A DNA stretch of 64,000 nt from CAVZCK01 sp963798805 (GCA_963798805.1 CAWCVC010000011.1:1-64000); one strand, 5' to 3'. Positions 43,965-53,414 are shown, counted from the first letter of the stretch. The notes: generated by a model not told the origin, from the letters alone. Numbers and translations are program-made.

Positions 43965-45427
43965 GGTAGCGTCGCGATGTATGTTGGAAATTGATTTGGC
44001 GCGGTCTCCGGCGGGCTGAACGTAGCGGATCAGGCGGCGAGGTCAATTGGCAGATCGGCCGGCTTCACAGCCAGCGTCTTCCAGCCATCGACTTTCCGCA
44101 TACTGATCTGTCCGGAGGCGACCAGCGCCCAGAACATCATGGCCGCGGTTTCGGCCGAAGGCAGCACGGTTTGCGTTTTGATCCGGCGCTTGAATTCCTC
44201 GTGCAGCCGTTCGATCGCATTGGTCGTGCGCGCGCTTTTCCATTGGCTGACCGGCAATCTGGTGAAGGTAAACAACCGGTTGCCGGCTTCCTCCAGGCAC
44301 TCGGCGACGGCCTGGCAGCGCAATCGCCATTTACGCAGGAACGCCTTACGCTTCTTCTCGATTTCATCCGCCGACGTTGCATAGATCATGTCATTGTAAT
44401 CTGCCGAAACCTCCTCGCGCAGCCGTTCTGGTGCATGAGCGAGCAGATTGCGGTGCTTATGCACGGTGCAGCGCTGGGTGGGCACATCGCTCCAGAGCTC
44501 GGCAAGCGCCCGCTCCAACCCCGAGCCACCATCGACGATCAGGAATTCCGGCTTGCGCAGGCCGCGCTTGATCAGATCGTCGAGCACGACCCGCCAGGCC
44601 TGCGCCGTCTCGCCGCCCATATTCTTCACTGCCAGCAACACTTTCTGGCCGTCGGCGCCAATGCCGAGCACGACGAGAAGGCAAATCGTCGTGGCCTTCT
44701 TATCGAGACGGACGCGCACGACGGTCCCATCCAGGATCAGCCGGACGATGGGTTCGTCGGTCAGCGAGCGCTGGTTCCAGCTTTCCCAATCGGTCTTCAC
44801 CTTCCGCCAGACCCGGCTGACCGTATCCTTGCTCACGGAGCCGCCGAACAGCGCGCCAAGCGCTCGCCGGACACGTCGCGTGTTGGTCCCGGCCAGATAG
44901 GCGCCGGCAATCAGCGCGTCGGCGGCTTTCGTGCGCCGCTGGTAGGCGGGCAGCACCTTGCTACGCCATTCCGTTGTCTTACCATCCGGAGTCTCGATCC
45001 GAGCCCGAGGGACGCTGATCAGTGTCTCGCCGAAAGTTCCCATCAGCGACCGCGAGCGGTGACCATGGCGATGGCCCCGGAGCGGGCCGTCACCCGCGGT
45101 TTCGCCATCCGGCGTCTTTGATCGCGAACCGGGGCAAGCTTTGGCGCTCCGGGCATAGCGTGTCCGCGACAGCGCTTCATCGAGTTCCGCCTCGATCATC
45201 GCCTGGATGAAACCATGCACACGGTCGCGCACGGCGGTTTCGATCGGATCGAACCAATCCTCAAAAAGCTGGGCGCTCGCCGTCGCCGCCGGCTGCTGGT
45301 CCGCGAGGTTTATGATATTGTTTGGCATAGCGTGGTCTCCACCGGCGCTTCAACGCCGGAATTGTTTTGGGTTGAACACCCGGAGACTACGCAACCTTCA
45401 ATTTCCCACCATATCCGCGACGCTACC
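43965..45427. mobile_element. IS256-family insertion sequence
   Basis: A 1463-bp element. Its ends align as inverted repeats without gaps for more than 40 bp: outer GGTAGCGTCGCG (43965-43976) against CGCGACGCTACC (45416-45427), inner GGAAATTGA (43986-43994) against TCAATTTCC (45398-45406), and GTCTCCGG farther in. It carries one transposase gene. No 8- or 9-bp target duplication matches across the ends, so an adjacent deletion or rearrangement is likely. Confidence 0.83.
44030..45328 (-). CDS. IS256-family (Mutator-type) transposase
   Basis: This full-length 432-aa transposase has a DDE core: first Asp in LILDGTVVRVRLD, second in FLIVDGGSGLERAL, the CTVHKHRNLL segment, and Glu in TNAIERLHEEFKRRIK. 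It is complete, with no frameshift visible, so the element may be active. It lies within matching terminal inverted repeats. Confidence 0.95.
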   Translation of the reverse strand: MPNNIINLADQQPAATASAQLFEDWFDPIETAVRDRVHGFIQAMIEAELDEALSRTRYARSAKACPGSRSKTPDGETAGDGPLRGHRHGHRSRSLMGTFGETLISVPRARIETPDGKTTEWRSKVLPAYQRRTKAADALIAGAYLAGTNTRRVRRALGALFGGSVSKDTVSRVWRKVKTDWESWNQRSLTDEPIVRLILDGTVVRVRLDKKATTICLLVVLGIGADGQKVLLAVKNMGGETAQAWRVVLDDLIKRGLRKPEFLIVDGGSGLERALAELWSDVPTQRCTVHKHRNLLAHAPERLREEVSADYNDMIYATSADEIEKKRKAFLRKWRLRCQAVAECLEEAGNRLFTFTRLPVSQWKSARTTNAIERLHEEFKRRIKTQTVLPSAETAAMMFWALVASGQISMRKVDGWKTLAVKPADLPIDLAA

Positions 45428-45569
45428 ACGCTTTGCCGCGTTCAACTCAATAGTCAAGTACCCGCGTTCCATTCTCTATGGAGCACATGATGCTTGTCTC
45501 TTGCCAAGCCTTTGATAAGGCTGAGATCCTACGTGAAGCTATCACCGGGCTTCTGGGTCACCACTCACA

Positions 45570-45898
45570 ATGGATCTATTTCGAAAATGGTTGGACGAAC
45601 GTTTAGATCCCGTAGAGCTTCATGAGCGCAGCGATCATTTCCGTAACATTGAGGTTTCAAAGCCCAATCCCGAGTCAGACCTAGCAATCTTGGATGAAGG
45701 TATTGGCAAACTGATGCGCTCAAACGCGTATCCCTATGGCCTCACGGAAATAAAATCAAGCGGCTAAGAGAGGCTGGTTTTCTGACGATAAGAAGCGTCG
45801 CCGAAGCTGAAGACGCAGAACTTCTGGAAATTCCTACCATTGGCGAGAAAGCATTGCAAATGATCAGGTCTACTGTGGCTCAAGCTGTCTGGACGTAG
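45570..45898 (+). pseudogene. Small helix-hairpin-helix protein, -1 frameshift
   Basis: The first frame gives MDLFRKWLDERLDPVELHER to KLMRSNAYPYGLTEI. The second gives IKRLREAGFLTIRSVAEAED and AELLEIPTIGEKALQMIR, an HhH DNA-binding motif like that of RNA polymerase alpha CTD. The join lies at an A-run (about 45749-45754), where one A appears missing; 329 nt is 3n-1. It is AT-richer than neighbours, suggesting a phage or island origin. Role unknown. Confidence 0.5.
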
Positions 45899-46700
45899 GC
45901 GGCGAACTTGTTCAGATGAAATTCGAATCCAAAGAGAAAGCAGGCTTAAACACGACTTCGGCTATTACGCCCGCTTTATCAATTGAAGCTGCTATCAGTT
46001 AGGTTATCGTCGGCGGCGAGAGCGGGAATCCGCAACCAGTCGGCTCGAAATCGTGACCAATGCTCACAGGCGAGCGTGCTTTTCACTTTAAAGCAGTGGG
46101 CTGGGACGAACACTTGACGAGTTGCCTATCCTCATATCAACCGTTGCGCCAGCAGAGCTGCAAGCGCCGCAAAGGCGCCAAAGCCAGCCGAACGGCGAGG
46201 CGGCGAGCTTATAAGTGTTGGTGGCCGCATCGCCGGCGGGATGGCGGTTTCGGGACGTCTCAAATAGATCATGTTTCGAAGCCATGGTAAGCACTAGGGT
46301 TAGGCTCATGGGTGAGCCGTTAGCGAACCCGAAAAAGTGCTATATCGCTTCTACTTAGCCGTCCAAGGCGAAGCCCCTAGGGGGCGCCAAATGCATTGTA
46401 TTTCAATCATTTTCGGCTGGTCGAGGGGCAAGGCTCGTGCGCCCCCCAGCATCATCGTGCTCCTCCCGCAATAATCATTGTTGCATTCAATGAGGCCCAA
46501 TTTAAGCGCGCCTCGCCGATCACCACGAACGGGCGCCAACATGCTGGATGGCCGGCAGCGCCGCCCCGAGCTTCCAGACAGAGCGTGACCCGCCGACGGG
46601 TGTTGACGCAAATAATCGCGGTCCCGGTGCATTGGTGCATTGCCTGTCTGCCGAATTGGGAGCAGGCTTAGGTGCTTCACGATATCGGGGGGCACTGCCA
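45899..46700. other. Degenerate region without an intact gene
   Basis: No complete gene is seen in these 800 bp. Apart from the DUF5131-like remnant at 46003-46110, the frames are short and lack family features. It looks like decayed mobile DNA joined to host DNA. Confidence 0.45.
46003..46110 (+). pseudogene. Remnant of a phage Gp37/Gp68-like (DUF5131) gene
   Basis: VIVGGESG (46003-46026) and, in another frame, ARNRDQCSQASVLFTLKQWA (46043-46102) match two conserved C-terminal stretches of the phage Gp37/Gp68 family (VIVGGESG and RDQC..A.V.F..KQWG). The two are out of frame with each other and everything else is missing. Confidence 0.45.
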
Positions 46701-47153
46701 ATGAATCCGCTCAGTATAGCTAAGCTCAGCAACATTCGGCGGGCCCTATCGAGAAAACACGTCCTGATCTATTTCGCGGCCCTGGCGTGCCTTGCGCTTC
46801 CGCTTTCGACCAGCGCGGCCTTACGGCGGTTTCCTGGTGTTCACTCGATCAGGCTCGTCCAACATGGCAGCGGAAAAGAATACATATACCACGTCGTGCT
46901 GGATCGGCGCTTCGAAGTCGACGAGCTGGACACGCTGGCGCGTGAGATTAGGCGGGCGGCGCCTAAAGCTCAGGCAATTTCCATCCTGTATTTTTTGCGC
47001 GGCATGAAACCCGATCAGGGAGCTTGGGCGACGAGCAAATTCAATTCGAGCCTGGACGCGTTTGAGATCCAGATCAACGAGGCGGCCACTGCGACGAACC
47101 CGCCCGCCTCCGATTTGCAGAGCAATACCAAGCGAAATGACGCCGTTTACTGA
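46701..47153 (+). CDS. Hypothetical secreted protein
   Basis: From the ATG at 46701, this 150-aa protein has a signal peptide (VLIYFAALACLALPLSTSAA) and a compact domain: IRLVQHGSGKEYIYHVVLDR, FEVDELDTLAREIRRAAPKA and QAISILYFLRGMKPDQGAWA. This reads as a small alpha/beta fold. No family is recognised. The tail is polar and disordered. Confidence 0.55.
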   Translation: MNPLSIAKLSNIRRALSRKHVLIYFAALACLALPLSTSAALRRFPGVHSIRLVQHGSGKEYIYHVVLDRRFEVDELDTLAREIRRAAPKAQAISILYFLRGMKPDQGAWATSKFNSSLDAFEIQINEAATATNPPASDLQSNTKRNDAVY

Positions 47154-47346
47154 GCGCACGTCACTGCAATAACCGCTTCGTCAGCAGCGATGCCGCCACG
47201 CCGCCCAGCGATGGTCGGAGCGCATTGGGAGGCGCATAGACGCTGAGCGGCGGTCGCCGATTGACGCACGTCAATGTGCCGCAAACCCATGAGCGAGATG
47301 CTGACGACGGGCGTAGTTGTGTATCAACGCAGAGGTGGGAACTCCA

Positions 47347-47829
47347 ATGGAATCGATAACCGAAAAGCGCTTCATCTTTCTCATGCGCATGCTCATGGCG
47401 TGGACTTTTTTGTATGCGGCAGCACACCAGGTTTTAGTGCCCGGCTGGAGCGTCGTCGGGTTCTTGAGCCATACGAAGACGTTTCATGATCTGTTTGCGG
47501 TTTTTACCCAGCCGAATATCGCTCCGACCATCAGCTTTCTCGTGGGCTACGGCCATTTGCTGATCGGCCTATCGCTACTGGTTGGGTTCATGGTGCGGAT
47601 CAGCGCCAGCTTCGGGATTCTGCTGTTGCTGCTCTATTGGATGGCGCACATGGACTTCCCGTACATCGAGAACACGAACAACTTCATCGTCGACTACCAT
47701 ATCGTCTACGCCACGATGCTTGGCTATCTCATCTATAAGCAGGCCGGACATGTCTGGGGTCTCGATGCGTTCGCATCCAAAATCCCGATGTTCCGCGACG
47801 GAGAAGCATTGCATGCGCTGGTCGCTTGA
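47347..47829 (+). CDS. DoxX-like membrane protein
   Basis: This 160-aa protein has four membrane helices (FIFLMRMLMAWTFLYAAAHQ; ISFLVGYGHLLIGLSLLVGF; ASFGILLLLLYWMAHMDFPY; VYATMLGYLIYKQAG) and the short acidic-aromatic loop seen in DoxX/DoxD-type quinone-related proteins. The ATG at 47347 was preferred over 47317 because the protein alignment-like region begins there. Substrate unknown; it is monocistronic. Confidence 0.68.
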   Translation: MESITEKRFIFLMRMLMAWTFLYAAAHQVLVPGWSVVGFLSHTKTFHDLFAVFTQPNIAPTISFLVGYGHLLIGLSLLVGFMVRISASFGILLLLLYWMAHMDFPYIENTNNFIVDYHIVYATMLGYLIYKQAGHVWGLDAFASKIPMFRDGEALHALVA

Positions 47830-47945
47830 TCCGCGAAGGAGCCTGATGCGGCGCCCCCCTTCGAGGCGCCACTCGATCGGCGCCCGACGGGCGGAATGAA
47901 GGGCAGGTCAGTCAGGCGCGACGGATACTTTCCCAGTCGCGCCAG

Positions 47946-48218
47946 CTATGTGCGAGGGCGCGTGCGGGATACCGACGGATTTCCTTTGCGTGCGTTGCGC
48001 ACGACCGTCGGTATATCGCACCGCACAATGCCAATGTCTGCAAGATCACGATCACCCATCGCGTATAATTCGGAAATGGCAGCGTGATACTCGCGCTTTT
48101 CCTTCAGCCATGACCAAAATCCTACTAGCAGATTCTGAATTCTATTCAATAAACCGTTGGCACGACGATCTTCATATCTAACGGATAAAGGATTGGCATC
48201 AACTTCATAAGTACGCAT
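47946..48218 (-). CDS. DUF1127-domain protein
   Basis: The 90-aa protein ends in the DUF1127 signature: LLVGFWSWLKEKREYHAAIS, then ELYAMGDRDLADIGIVRCDI. Alphaproteobacterial DUF1127 proteins are small, Arg-rich and in some species bind RNA or affect phosphate and carbon metabolism. The N-terminal 25 residues are specific to this copy. Confidence 0.8.
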   Translation of the reverse strand: MRTYEVDANPLSVRYEDRRANGLLNRIQNLLVGFWSWLKEKREYHAAISELYAMGDRDLADIGIVRCDIPTVVRNARKGNPSVSRTRPRT

Positions 48219-48482
48219 GATCGATCTCCGTTTCGCTTAGAAGAACTTAAGGCGACTGCGATCGCCTGTTCCTCTGCTTGATCGGAATATGACCGGTGCG
48301 CCCACGAAATTGAACGCCTTCTTTTGCATTGCAGCAATGCATTGGAACCAGAGTCTCGCCCCGAAACCCGGCAATGACCAGACCACCGGAACAAGCGGCG
48401 GCCTCCGGCGAACTTGCCCCGCATGCCCAGCGGACTTTGATGCTTATGCCGCCCCTCCGACTTCGAAGCCGGGTGCACAGCT

Positions 48483-49001
48483 CTATTTGACGACGACGAC
48501 CGGCATTTCGGCCAGCTGCGCAACCTGGCTCGTTGTTGTTGCGACCGACAGGCCCACGGTCTTCGGCAGCCAGCGCTGAACGACACCCGCAGGCGCATCG
48601 GCAATGAGGATAACGTCGGCGTCTTCCTCACCGGCCACGCGCAGGATGGTCTCGACGGGATCGCCAACCTCGACGCGGTCCTTATGGGCGATGTCGGCCC
48701 GATCGAAGCGGCGCGCCGCAGCACCGACGGCGCGCCGTCCCATTGCGTCTTTGAGCTGTGCGTGGATCTCGTCCCGCTTGAATGAGCCGTAGCCGCGCAG
48801 TCTGCCGTCCGGCGGTTGCGCCACGATTCCAAGCAGAACGACATCCGAGGCTCTGCCTATCTGCGCCAGATTCAACGCATATTCGACAACGCGGCCTGTG
48901 CGCTCGGAGCCGTCGATGACGGCAAGCACCTTATAGATCTCCGTCTTGGCGGTTGCTGTCCGGCGGGTTGTTGGACGGATCTGTGTCTCTATCGTAGTCA
49001 T
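48483..49001 (-). CDS. Universal stress protein (UspA family)
   Basis: The 172-aa protein has the UspA fold: YKVLAVIDGSERTGRVVEYA, then AQIGRASDVVLLGIVAQPPD, VEVGDPVETILRVAGEEDAD and a final VAQLAEMPVVVVK. A Gly-x2-Gly-x9-Gly-Ser/Thr ATP motif is not clear at the end, so ATP binding is doubtful. It lies six bases downstream of the Na+/H+ antiporter gene and is probably made with it. Confidence 0.87.
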   Translation of the reverse strand: MTTIETQIRPTTRRTATAKTEIYKVLAVIDGSERTGRVVEYALNLAQIGRASDVVLLGIVAQPPDGRLRGYGSFKRDEIHAQLKDAMGRRAVGAAARRFDRADIAHKDRVEVGDPVETILRVAGEEDADVILIADAPAGVVQRWLPKTVGLSVATTTSQVAQLAEMPVVVVK

Positions 49002-49007
49002 GTGCGC

Positions 49008-50294
49008 TCACCCTGGAAGAAGTTGGAAGGCGCCGATTGCCGTCAGCGTGGGCGGTATCGCCGCGACTGCGAGCCCAACCGCGCCGATGGTGCCGTCCTC
49101 GAAACTGTCCTTGAGGATCGCAAAGCCGGCCGGATTGGGTGCATTGGCGATGACAGTCAGACCGCCGCCGGTCACAGCCCCGGCGACCATCGAATATTTG
49201 AAGGACTCGGAGACGCCGTCGACCAGCGAGCCCAGATAGGTAAGCGCCGCATTGTCGGTGATGGCCGTCAAGAGCGTGGCGCCGAAATAGAGCGAAGTCG
49301 GATCAAGGCCGCTGAGCACCGGTCCGAGCCACCATTTCTGCTGACCGCCGAGCACCACGAGGCCGCCCAGGAAGAAGGCGACCATCAGCCCCTCGCGCAG
49401 CATTAGACGCGACTGATAGCGCTTATAGGCTTCGGTGAACCCCAGAAAGAACAGGAACAGGGCGATGAACGCGATCGCATGGTGCGCGAAGGCGACCACA
49501 GCCACGAGGAAAGCCGCATGGACGGCGATCACCCATCCCGGCATATCCAGCCGCGCGAGCGCTCCGTATCCGGATATTCTCGGCTGATCGCGCAGATAAT
49601 CGCGGTAGGCCCAAGCTACGCCACCGGCATTGATGATCACCGCCACGGCTGCTTTCCAGCCGAAGGTGCTCAGCATGGCGGCAATGTCGAGGCCCCATTT
49701 ATCGGCCACCATCAGCACCGGCGGCGCGGCATAGGGCGTCAGCGTGCCGCCGATCGATACATTGACGAACAGAACACCGATCGTGGCGTACATGAAACCG
49801 GGCGGCGCATTGCGGCTGAAGAAGCGCTGGCGCAGCAGCAGCGCCGTGAGCGTCATCGCCGCCGGCTCGGTGATGAACGATCCGAGCAGCGGTCCGACCG
49901 AAAGCAGCGTCACATAATAGTCGAGCGGTGACGTCAGGGGCAGCAACCGCGAGACGTAATGCAGGAATGCTCCGGCGAAGTCGATGATCGGCCGACTCGC
50001 GGCGATGACCATGATGACGAAGACGAAGGCGGGTTCCGTGAAGTTGCAGCTTTCGATATAATCGAGCGCATGCTCGGTCCCGCCATGCAATGCGAGAAAT
50101 ATAACGAGAACCATCGCCCAGAAGCCGAATGCGACCTCGACCTCTCCGAGCATGTGCCACAGTCCCGCATGGGTGGGATGAACATGGGCCAGATGTTGGA
50201 AATACTGGGTGCTGAAGGTATGCAGCAGCGCGATGGCGAAGATCGCGATCGCGCCGATTTCCATTATGCCTGGGCCTGATTGGAGAGTTGCCAT
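49008..50294 (-). CDS. Putative Na+/H+ antiporter
   Basis: Starting at the ATG at 50294 (MATLQSGPGIMEIGAIAIFA), the 428-aa protein has about eleven membrane segments and the conserved stretches VFVIMVIAASRPIIDFAGAF, SVGPLLGSFITEPAAMTLTA, VNVSIGGTLTPYAAPPVLMV and ITDNAALTYLGSLVDGVSES. The charged TDNAALTY segment and EPAAMTL are typical ion-binding elements of the Na_H_antiport_2 family. It faces away from a MASE1 kinase / FixJ pair. It may regulate pH or Na+ homeostasis, in line with the linked stress protein. Confidence 0.83.
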   Translation of the reverse strand: MATLQSGPGIMEIGAIAIFAIALLHTFSTQYFQHLAHVHPTHAGLWHMLGEVEVAFGFWAMVLVIFLALHGGTEHALDYIESCNFTEPAFVFVIMVIAASRPIIDFAGAFLHYVSRLLPLTSPLDYYVTLLSVGPLLGSFITEPAAMTLTALLLRQRFFSRNAPPGFMYATIGVLFVNVSIGGTLTPYAAPPVLMVADKWGLDIAAMLSTFGWKAAVAVIINAGGVAWAYRDYLRDQPRISGYGALARLDMPGWVIAVHAAFLVAVVAFAHHAIAFIALFLFFLGFTEAYKRYQSRLMLREGLMVAFFLGGLVVLGGQQKWWLGPVLSGLDPTSLYFGATLLTAITDNAALTYLGSLVDGVSESFKYSMVAGAVTGGGLTVIANAPNPAGFAILKDSFEDGTIGAVGLAVAAIPPTLTAIGAFQLLPG

Positions 50295-50393
50295 TCCGCT
50301 TACGCCGTTTCCGTCCGATAAGGATGGCCGGCGGAGAATGGGCGGGCAATTCGGGGCCTGTGCCCGGGCGGCAATGCCTGGGGGCATGTTCCC

Positions 50394-50407
50394 CCGTATA
50401 AATACGG
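50394..50407. promoter_or_regulatory. 14-bp palindrome in the antiporter / kinase divergent promoter
   Basis: CCGTATAAATACGG (arms CCGTAT and ATACGG, two-base centre) lies between the divergently read antiporter and kinase genes. It is a possible site for the linked FixJ-type regulator. Confidence 0.4.
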
Positions 50408-50441
50408 AAGGGTGAAGAGTCCGCCGAGGGAGTACGACAGT

Positions 50442-52076
50442 ATGCAGAGACCGTCCAGCGCCACGGTGCCCGCCGCCATGCTTGATGCACCCCCGCTGTC
50501 GCGGCGTCATTTCGAGATCGCCCTCGCCTATCTCGCAGGCTACGTGCTGCTCGACTGGGTGAGCTACGTGCATCCCTTTGCGAGTCTCGGCATCACGCCC
50601 TGGAACCCGCCGACGGGACTGAGCCTCGCCCTGATCCTGCTCTTCGGCATCGAATTTCTGCCCTGGCTGTTCGTTGCGCCGGTGCTCGCCGACGCGCTGG
50701 TGCGCGACCTGCCGCTATCGCTCGCAGGCGAGCTTGGGGCGTCGCTGATCATCGGCGGCGGCTATGCCGGTGCGGCGGCACTCCTGCTCATGCCGCGCCT
50801 GCGCTTCGACCTCACTCTTGCGACACGTCAATCATTATTGCTGCTGCTGACGGTGGCCGTCGCCGTCGCCGGCGCGGTGGCCGCGGCTTACGTGGCCATG
50901 CTGGTCGCGTTCGACATGCTGCCAGCCGCCAAATACGGCCATGCCATGCTGCGCTTCTGGGTCGGCGACGTCATCGGCATCACCATCCTGACGCCGTTCC
51001 TGCTCATCGTCATGACGCGGCGCTGGACGCTACGCCCGTCATGGGAACTGCTGGCGCTGCTCGTCCTGATCCTCTTCACCCTATGGGCGGTGTTCGGACT
51101 GGCGGATGCGTATCGCTTCCAGCTCTTCTATCTGTTTTTCCTGCCGATCATCTGGACCGCGGTGCGTTTCGGGCTCGAGGGCGTGGCCGGCGGGCTGCTG
51201 GTGACGCAGATCGGCCTTATCGCCGCCATCCATTTCGCCGGACATACGCCGGCCGATGCGACCGCCTATCAGGCTCTGATGGCCATTCTCGCCTTCACCG
51301 GCCTGGCGGTTGGCGTTCTGGTCAGCGAGCAGCAGCGCATCCAGCAGCAGCTCCGGATAAATCAGGAGGCCCTGAGCCGTGCACTTCGGTTGAGCACGAT
51401 GGGCGAGTTCGCTGCAGCGCTGGCGCATGAGATCAATCAACCGCTGACGGCCATGGCCAATTACGCGCGCCTGGCGAAGAGCGCCGACAGCCTCGCCGCC
51501 GCGAGTGAAGCCGGCGACCGGGTCATCTCCCAGGTCGAACGGGCGGCGGAAGTAGTCCGGCGCCTGCGCAACTTCATCCGCCTCGGTCGCAGCGAAACCG
51601 GCGCAGTCCCGGTCGCCAGACTGCTCGATGAGGCGCTCTCCTATTGCCAGGCCGAGCTTGACCGCCACGGCGTGACGCTCCAGCTTCGCCTTGCACGCGA
51701 TCTCCCGCCGGTCGAAGCCGATGCCTTGCAGATCGGGCAGGTCATCGTCAACCTTGTGCGCAATTCCTCAGAAGCTCTGGCCGACGCCGGCCGCTATGAC
51801 GGCAAGCTGATCGTCGAAGCCGATCACAATGGGCCGGCTCAGGTTGTCATCCGTGTCCGGGACAACGGCCCCGGTTTCGATCCCGATTTGCTGGAGCGCG
51901 CGTCGACGCCTTTCACCACCACAAAAGATGACGGCCTCGGTCTCGGCCTGTCGCTGGTGCGCTCCATCGTCGAAGCGCATGGCGGGCGGCTGTCGATCGA
52001 GAGCGGCGCAAGCGGCGCCACGGTATCTTTCACCTTGCCGGCGGTGCACAGCCGGCCGGAAGCGGCAGCGACATGA
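50442..52076 (+). CDS. MASE1-domain sensor histidine kinase
   Basis: From the ATG at 50442 (GAGGGAG upstream) the 544-aa protein has a MASE1 membrane sensor of about eight helices (YLAGYVLLDWVSYVHPFASL, TPWNPPTGLSLALILLFGIE). HisKA follows (AALAHEINQPLTAMANYARL, H329), then HATPase (NLVRNSSEALADAG, RDNGPGFDPDLLE, GLGLGLSLVRSIVEAHGG). It autophosphorylates and passes phosphate to the FixJ-type regulator, whose gene overlaps by four bases (ATGA). Confidence 0.9.
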   Translation: MQRPSSATVPAAMLDAPPLSRRHFEIALAYLAGYVLLDWVSYVHPFASLGITPWNPPTGLSLALILLFGIEFLPWLFVAPVLADALVRDLPLSLAGELGASLIIGGGYAGAAALLLMPRLRFDLTLATRQSLLLLLTVAVAVAGAVAAAYVAMLVAFDMLPAAKYGHAMLRFWVGDVIGITILTPFLLIVMTRRWTLRPSWELLALLVLILFTLWAVFGLADAYRFQLFYLFFLPIIWTAVRFGLEGVAGGLLVTQIGLIAAIHFAGHTPADATAYQALMAILAFTGLAVGVLVSEQQRIQQQLRINQEALSRALRLSTMGEFAAALAHEINQPLTAMANYARLAKSADSLAAASEAGDRVISQVERAAEVVRRLRNFIRLGRSETGAVPVARLLDEALSYCQAELDRHGVTLQLRLARDLPPVEADALQIGQVIVNLVRNSSEALADAGRYDGKLIVEADHNGPAQVVIRVRDNGPGFDPDLLERASTPFTTTKDDGLGLGLSLVRSIVEAHGGRLSIESGASGATVSFTLPAVHSRPEAAAT

Positions 52077-52681
52077 AGATTGCCCTGATCGAGGACGACG
52101 AGGCGGCGCTGCACTCCTTATCGCTGCTGCTGGAGCGGCGGGGCATGCAGGTTCGCGGCTTCGGCTCGGCCGAAGCTTTCCTTGCCGCGGGCGATGGCTA
52201 TGCGCCCGGCTGTATCGTCAGCGACGTCCGGCTGCCCGGCCTGTCAGGGCTCGACCTGCAGCGTCAGCTCAAGCAGAAGGGCTCTGCCATCCCGCTGATT
52301 CTGATCACCGGCCACGGCGACATCGCCATAGCGGTCGCGGCGATAAAGGACGGAGCCGCCGACTTCATCGAGAAGCCGTATAGCGCCGAGCAGCTGATCG
52401 CCAGCATCGAGAAAGCTCTGGCGGTCGAGGAAAAGGCGCGGGTGAAGCAGAGCCAGAAAGCCGAAATTCTCGCGCGGATCGCCGAGCTGTCGCCGCGCCA
52501 GCGCGAGGTCATGCATCTCGTCGCCGAGGGGCTGTCGAACAAGCAGATCGCCTGGCGTCTCGGCATCAGCCAGAGGACTGTCGAGAACTATCGTGCCTGG
52601 GTGATGGAGCGGATCGGTGCCACCAATGTCGCCGACCTCGTGCGCCGGGTGGTCATGGCGCAGGCGAGCGCCGATGAATAA
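52073..52681 (+). CDS. FixJ-family response regulator
   Basis: This 202-aa protein has receiver motifs (LIEDDEAALHSL, phospho-acceptor D51 in CIVSDVRLPGLSG, T in LILITGHGD, K in FIEKPYS) and a C-terminal LuxR-type HTH (LSPRQREVMHLVAEGLSNKQ, then IAWRLGISQRTVENYRAWVM). It is the partner of the MASE1 kinase. Targets may be the divergent antiporter/stress genes or the wrecked TRAP locus just downstream. Confidence 0.92.
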   Translation: MKIALIEDDEAALHSLSLLLERRGMQVRGFGSAEAFLAAGDGYAPGCIVSDVRLPGLSGLDLQRQLKQKGSAIPLILITGHGDIAIAVAAIKDGAADFIEKPYSAEQLIASIEKALAVEEKARVKQSQKAEILARIAELSPRQREVMHLVAEGLSNKQIAWRLGISQRTVENYRAWVMERIGATNVADLVRRVVMAQASADE

Positions 52682-52782
52682 GCCCCGCCAGCGAGCATTT
52701 CGCGTCGTAAGGTGTGCCGCGACCGCTCTCAGGATGCGCTCTCGTCGAGTGACCGCCGCAGGTCGTCCACGAAGACGCCGAC

Positions 52783-53013
52783 ATGGTCCGCCCATGCGCG
52801 CCTGGCGACATCCGCGTTCGCTTCGCAGCGCAGTTGGCCGATGCGACGAGCGCGGAAATTCTGCTCGGCGAGGTCGAAGCGCTCTATTGCGCCGGCCCGG
52901 CGGGCGGAGCCGGTCTGCGCCGATATCTGACGCCGCGCCTCATCGGCGCTTCATGCCTCATCGAGCGCGATCGGGTAGCGCCAAAGGTCTTGTTTCTCGG
53001 AGACGCGCCGTGA
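52783..53013 (+). pseudogene. C-terminal remnant of an AtuA-family (DUF1446) protein
   Basis: Only about the last 70 residues remain: DIRVRFAAQLADATSAEILL, then GEVEALYCAGPAGGAGLRRY and SCLIERDRVAPKVLFLGDAP. A normal AtuA protein has about 450 aa. No start or N-terminal domain is present; the sequence joins unrelated DNA near 52770. AtuA takes part in acyclic terpene breakdown. The stop overlaps the next reading frame (GTGA). Confidence 0.62.
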
Positions 53014-53401
53014 GTCCGCTCGTCGAAGTCCCGCTGCACCGCATCGCCTATGCCCGCTCGGGAAGGGTAACCGGCTGAACATCGCGCTGATCTGCGCCGC
53101 GCCGCGCTATTATCCGCTCATCGCGGACCAGATCACCGAGGAGCGCGTCGGCGCGATCTTCGCCAGCCGCCGCACGACCCGCATCGTCCGCTACGGTCTG
53201 CCGAAACTTGGCGCCTTCAATTTCGTGCTCGACGATGTGCTGGAGGGCGGGGTCAATTCGAGCCTCGACCTCGACGGCCACGGCAAGAGCCTGTCTTTTT
53301 TGCTGCTCGCTGCGCCGATCCGCAGCCCGCGCGATCTTCTGGACGCCGAGGGCGCCGAAAGCGCGCTTCAAGCCGGCAACCAACACTCGCAGCTAAAATA
53401 A
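53010..53401 (+). pseudogene. AtuA-related small protein, frameshifted
   Basis: The frame from the GTG gives SPLVEVPLHRIAYARSG and then, after a probable 4-nt deletion (expected GDKGN), a second frame gives GNRLNIALICAAPRYYPLIA, RVGAIFASRRTTRIVRYGLP and GAFNFVLDDVLEGGVNSSLD. This is the small domain that pairs with AtuA. 392 nt is 3n-1. It is probably non-functional. Confidence 0.6.
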
Positions 53402-53414
53402 CGGAGGAAACCTC

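Noticed and set aside
43978..45414. IS256 element ending at GGAAATTGA / TCAATTTCC
   Set aside because: The inverted alignment continues outward without gaps to GGTAGCGTCGCG, so the element is longer (43965-45427).
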